NCBI GenBank assembly: GCA_022796795.1
Contig: JAAWJI010000011.1
Span: 27,880-91,879, forward strand
Direction of reading: 5' to 3'
DNA from: Lachnospiraceae bacterium
GTDB lineage: Bacteria; Bacillota; Clostridia; Lachnospirales; Lachnospiraceae
DNA: 64,000 nucleotides
Under the pieces are notes generated by a model, which worked only from the letters and a program-made list of their open reading frames with translations, had not been told where the DNA came from and did not search any database. Made by a program: the position numbers and the translations under genes. Positions 62,984-64,000 of this stretch are shown here, one piece after another. Every line of letters begins with the position of its first letter. The first letter of the stretch is position 1.

Positions 62984-63856
62984 ATGATACGGAAAAAAAG
63001 CTTTGGAAATTTTATGTTTGACGCCGTCACGGCCCTGCTGCTGCTTCTGATCTTTGTGATTATGGTATATCCCTTTTTGTACGTGATCAATTTTTCCATC
63101 AGCTCCCTGTCGGAAACAGGGGGAAGCTTGTTGATCCTTCCCAAGGGAATCACGTTTGCGGCTTATGGGACGCTGTTGAAGGACAAGGCTCTCTTAAGCG
63201 CCTTTCTGGTCTCGTTGGCCAGAAGTATCATTGGACCGGTGCTTATGCTGGCAGTAACCGGCATGGCGGCCTATGTGCTGGCAACGCCCAACCTGGTATT
63301 CGGGAAGTTCTTCCGCACCGCCTTTGTGCTGACCATGTATGTGTCCGCAGGTACGGTGCCCACCTATATCTTTATGAAGCAATATGGTCTTATGAATAAT
63401 TTCTTGGTATACATTCTGCCCTATTTGTGCAGCGCCTTTAACCTGATTCTGATTCGGACCTATATTGAGGGGATTCCCCGATCTCTTCAGGAGGCGGTGT
63501 ATGTGGACGGCGGTAACGACCTGGTGGCTTACTGGAAGGTGATCTTCCCGGTGTGCCAGCCGGTGAACGCGGCCATTCTGCTGTTCGGCATCCTGAACCA
63601 GTGGAACAACTTCATGGACACGCAGCTGTACTGTGCCATGGAAGAAAAGTTGTATACTCTGCAGTATGTGCTCTACAATACCCTGGCGGCCCAGACCAAC
63701 ATTGAGGCTTTAAAAAACGGCGCGGTCATGGCGTCCAGCGGACAGACGATAAAGATGGCTATTACGGTAATTACGGTGGTACCGGTTATGTGCATTTACC
63801 CCTTCCTGCAGAAATACTTTGTATCAGGAATCATGATTGGATCCGTGAAGGCATAA
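62984..63856 (+). CDS. ABC transporter permease, YtcP type
   Basis: A 290-residue permease with six helices and the EAA loop LQEAVYVDGGNDLVAYWKVI. The family motif PFLYVINFSISSLSETGG follows helix 1. ATG at 62984 is preferred to a TTG three bases earlier, with AGGAGGG upstream. It completes a CUT1-like importer with the LplA- and LplB-type genes. A long palindrome follows. Confidence 0.93.
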   Translation: MIRKKSFGNFMFDAVTALLLLLIFVIMVYPFLYVINFSISSLSETGGSLLILPKGITFAAYGTLLKDKALLSAFLVSLARSIIGPVLMLAVTGMAAYVLATPNLVFGKFFRTAFVLTMYVSAGTVPTYIFMKQYGLMNNFLVYILPYLCSAFNLILIRTYIEGIPRSLQEAVYVDGGNDLVAYWKVIFPVCQPVNAAILLFGILNQWNNFMDTQLYCAMEEKLYTLQYVLYNTLAAQTNIEALKNGAVMASSGQTIKMAITVITVVPVMCIYPFLQKYFVSGIMIGSVKA

Positions 63857-63911
63857 GCGGAGATAGAAATAGCGAGAGAGGGACGCGGGTCAGGAGAGCG
63901 GCAAATTCTTT

Positions 63912-64000
63912 AGGTTAGAATCGATGATGGGGTAAACGAAAAAGCAGTTTTGGCATTCCAGTGAACTGCCCCTTCGTTTACACCATTTTCGATTTGACCT
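63912..64000. terminator. Long imperfect palindrome at the window end
   Basis: AGGTTAGAATCG...GGGGTAAACGAA...GCAGTT on the left pairs with AACTGC...TTCGTTTACACC...CGATTTGACCT on the right over ~85 bases. It can act as a terminator for the transporter operon, but its length and the reach to the last base of the window suggest a dispersed palindromic repeat. The right end may lie outside the window. Confidence 0.6.

Overview
The window looks like chromosomal DNA of a moderately GC-rich gut Clostridium relative, most likely Lachnospiraceae. This is inferred from gene style: strong AGGAGG-type ribosome binding sites with occasional TTG/GTG starts, YesM/YesN two-component systems beside sugar ABC transporters that lack an ATPase gene, rubrerythrin, a BlaI/M56 pair, and an ECF sigma/RsiV pair. 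No rRNA, tRNA, CRISPR array, prophage or IS transposase was seen.

Layout. (1) 1-13.2 kb is an amino acid, peptide and organic acid region. It holds a LysR gene cut by the window edge, an SLC13-like permease, an enolase-superfamily dehydratase, a decayed CapA gene, an AbgA-like M20 amidohydrolase, two LysR regulators, aspartate ammonia-lyase, a MITE-like palindromic element, branched-chain aminotransferase, a YfcC transporter and isoaspartyl dipeptidase. (2) 13.4-23.1 kb holds a small hypothetical gene and a broken Uma2 gene, a BlaI/M56 sensor pair with its own operator, a cyclase, an RluA pseudouridine synthase carrying an in-frame 36-bp minisatellite, a dicarboxylate symporter translationally coupled to an orphan DNA methyltransferase, and an ECF sigma/RsiV anti-sigma pair. 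(3) 23.4-29 kb holds nagA-nagB, galE, a GT-C membrane glycosyltransferase and rubrerythrin. (4) 29.3-43.4 kb is the most unusual block. A HscC-like Hsp70 and a 1113-residue degenerate-J/TPR protein run leftward. Divergently, a PP2C phosphatase, a membrane Ser/Thr kinase, a small basic membrane protein and a 1788-residue Ig-like surface protein run rightward. The ~650-bp control region between them has nested inverted repeats, a consensus promoter, a foldable leader and a leader ORF. (5) 43.5-53.2 kb is a carbohydrate locus: lipoprotein binding protein, YesM/YesN pair on the opposite strand, two permeases, a GH31 glycosidase and a URO-D-like protein. (6) 53.4-56.5 kb holds an unknown protein, aroC and tgt. 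(7) 56.6 kb to the end is a second carbohydrate locus: GH20 hexosaminidase, a GH109-like Gfo/Idh protein, and a LplA/LplB/YtcP-type transporter.

How it works together. The sugar loci, nagA/nagB, GH20, GH31 and the GH109-like protein fit harvesting of host or dietary glycans, with GlcNAc sent to fructose-6-phosphate. The left part fits fermentation of aspartate, isoaspartyl peptides and acylated amino acids. The kinase/phosphatase/Hsp70/Ig block is the best candidate for an undescribed system: a phospho-signalling module joined to a dedicated chaperone and a large surface protein. Two genes (CapA and Uma2) show the same kind of decay, loss of an internal segment plus a frame change.
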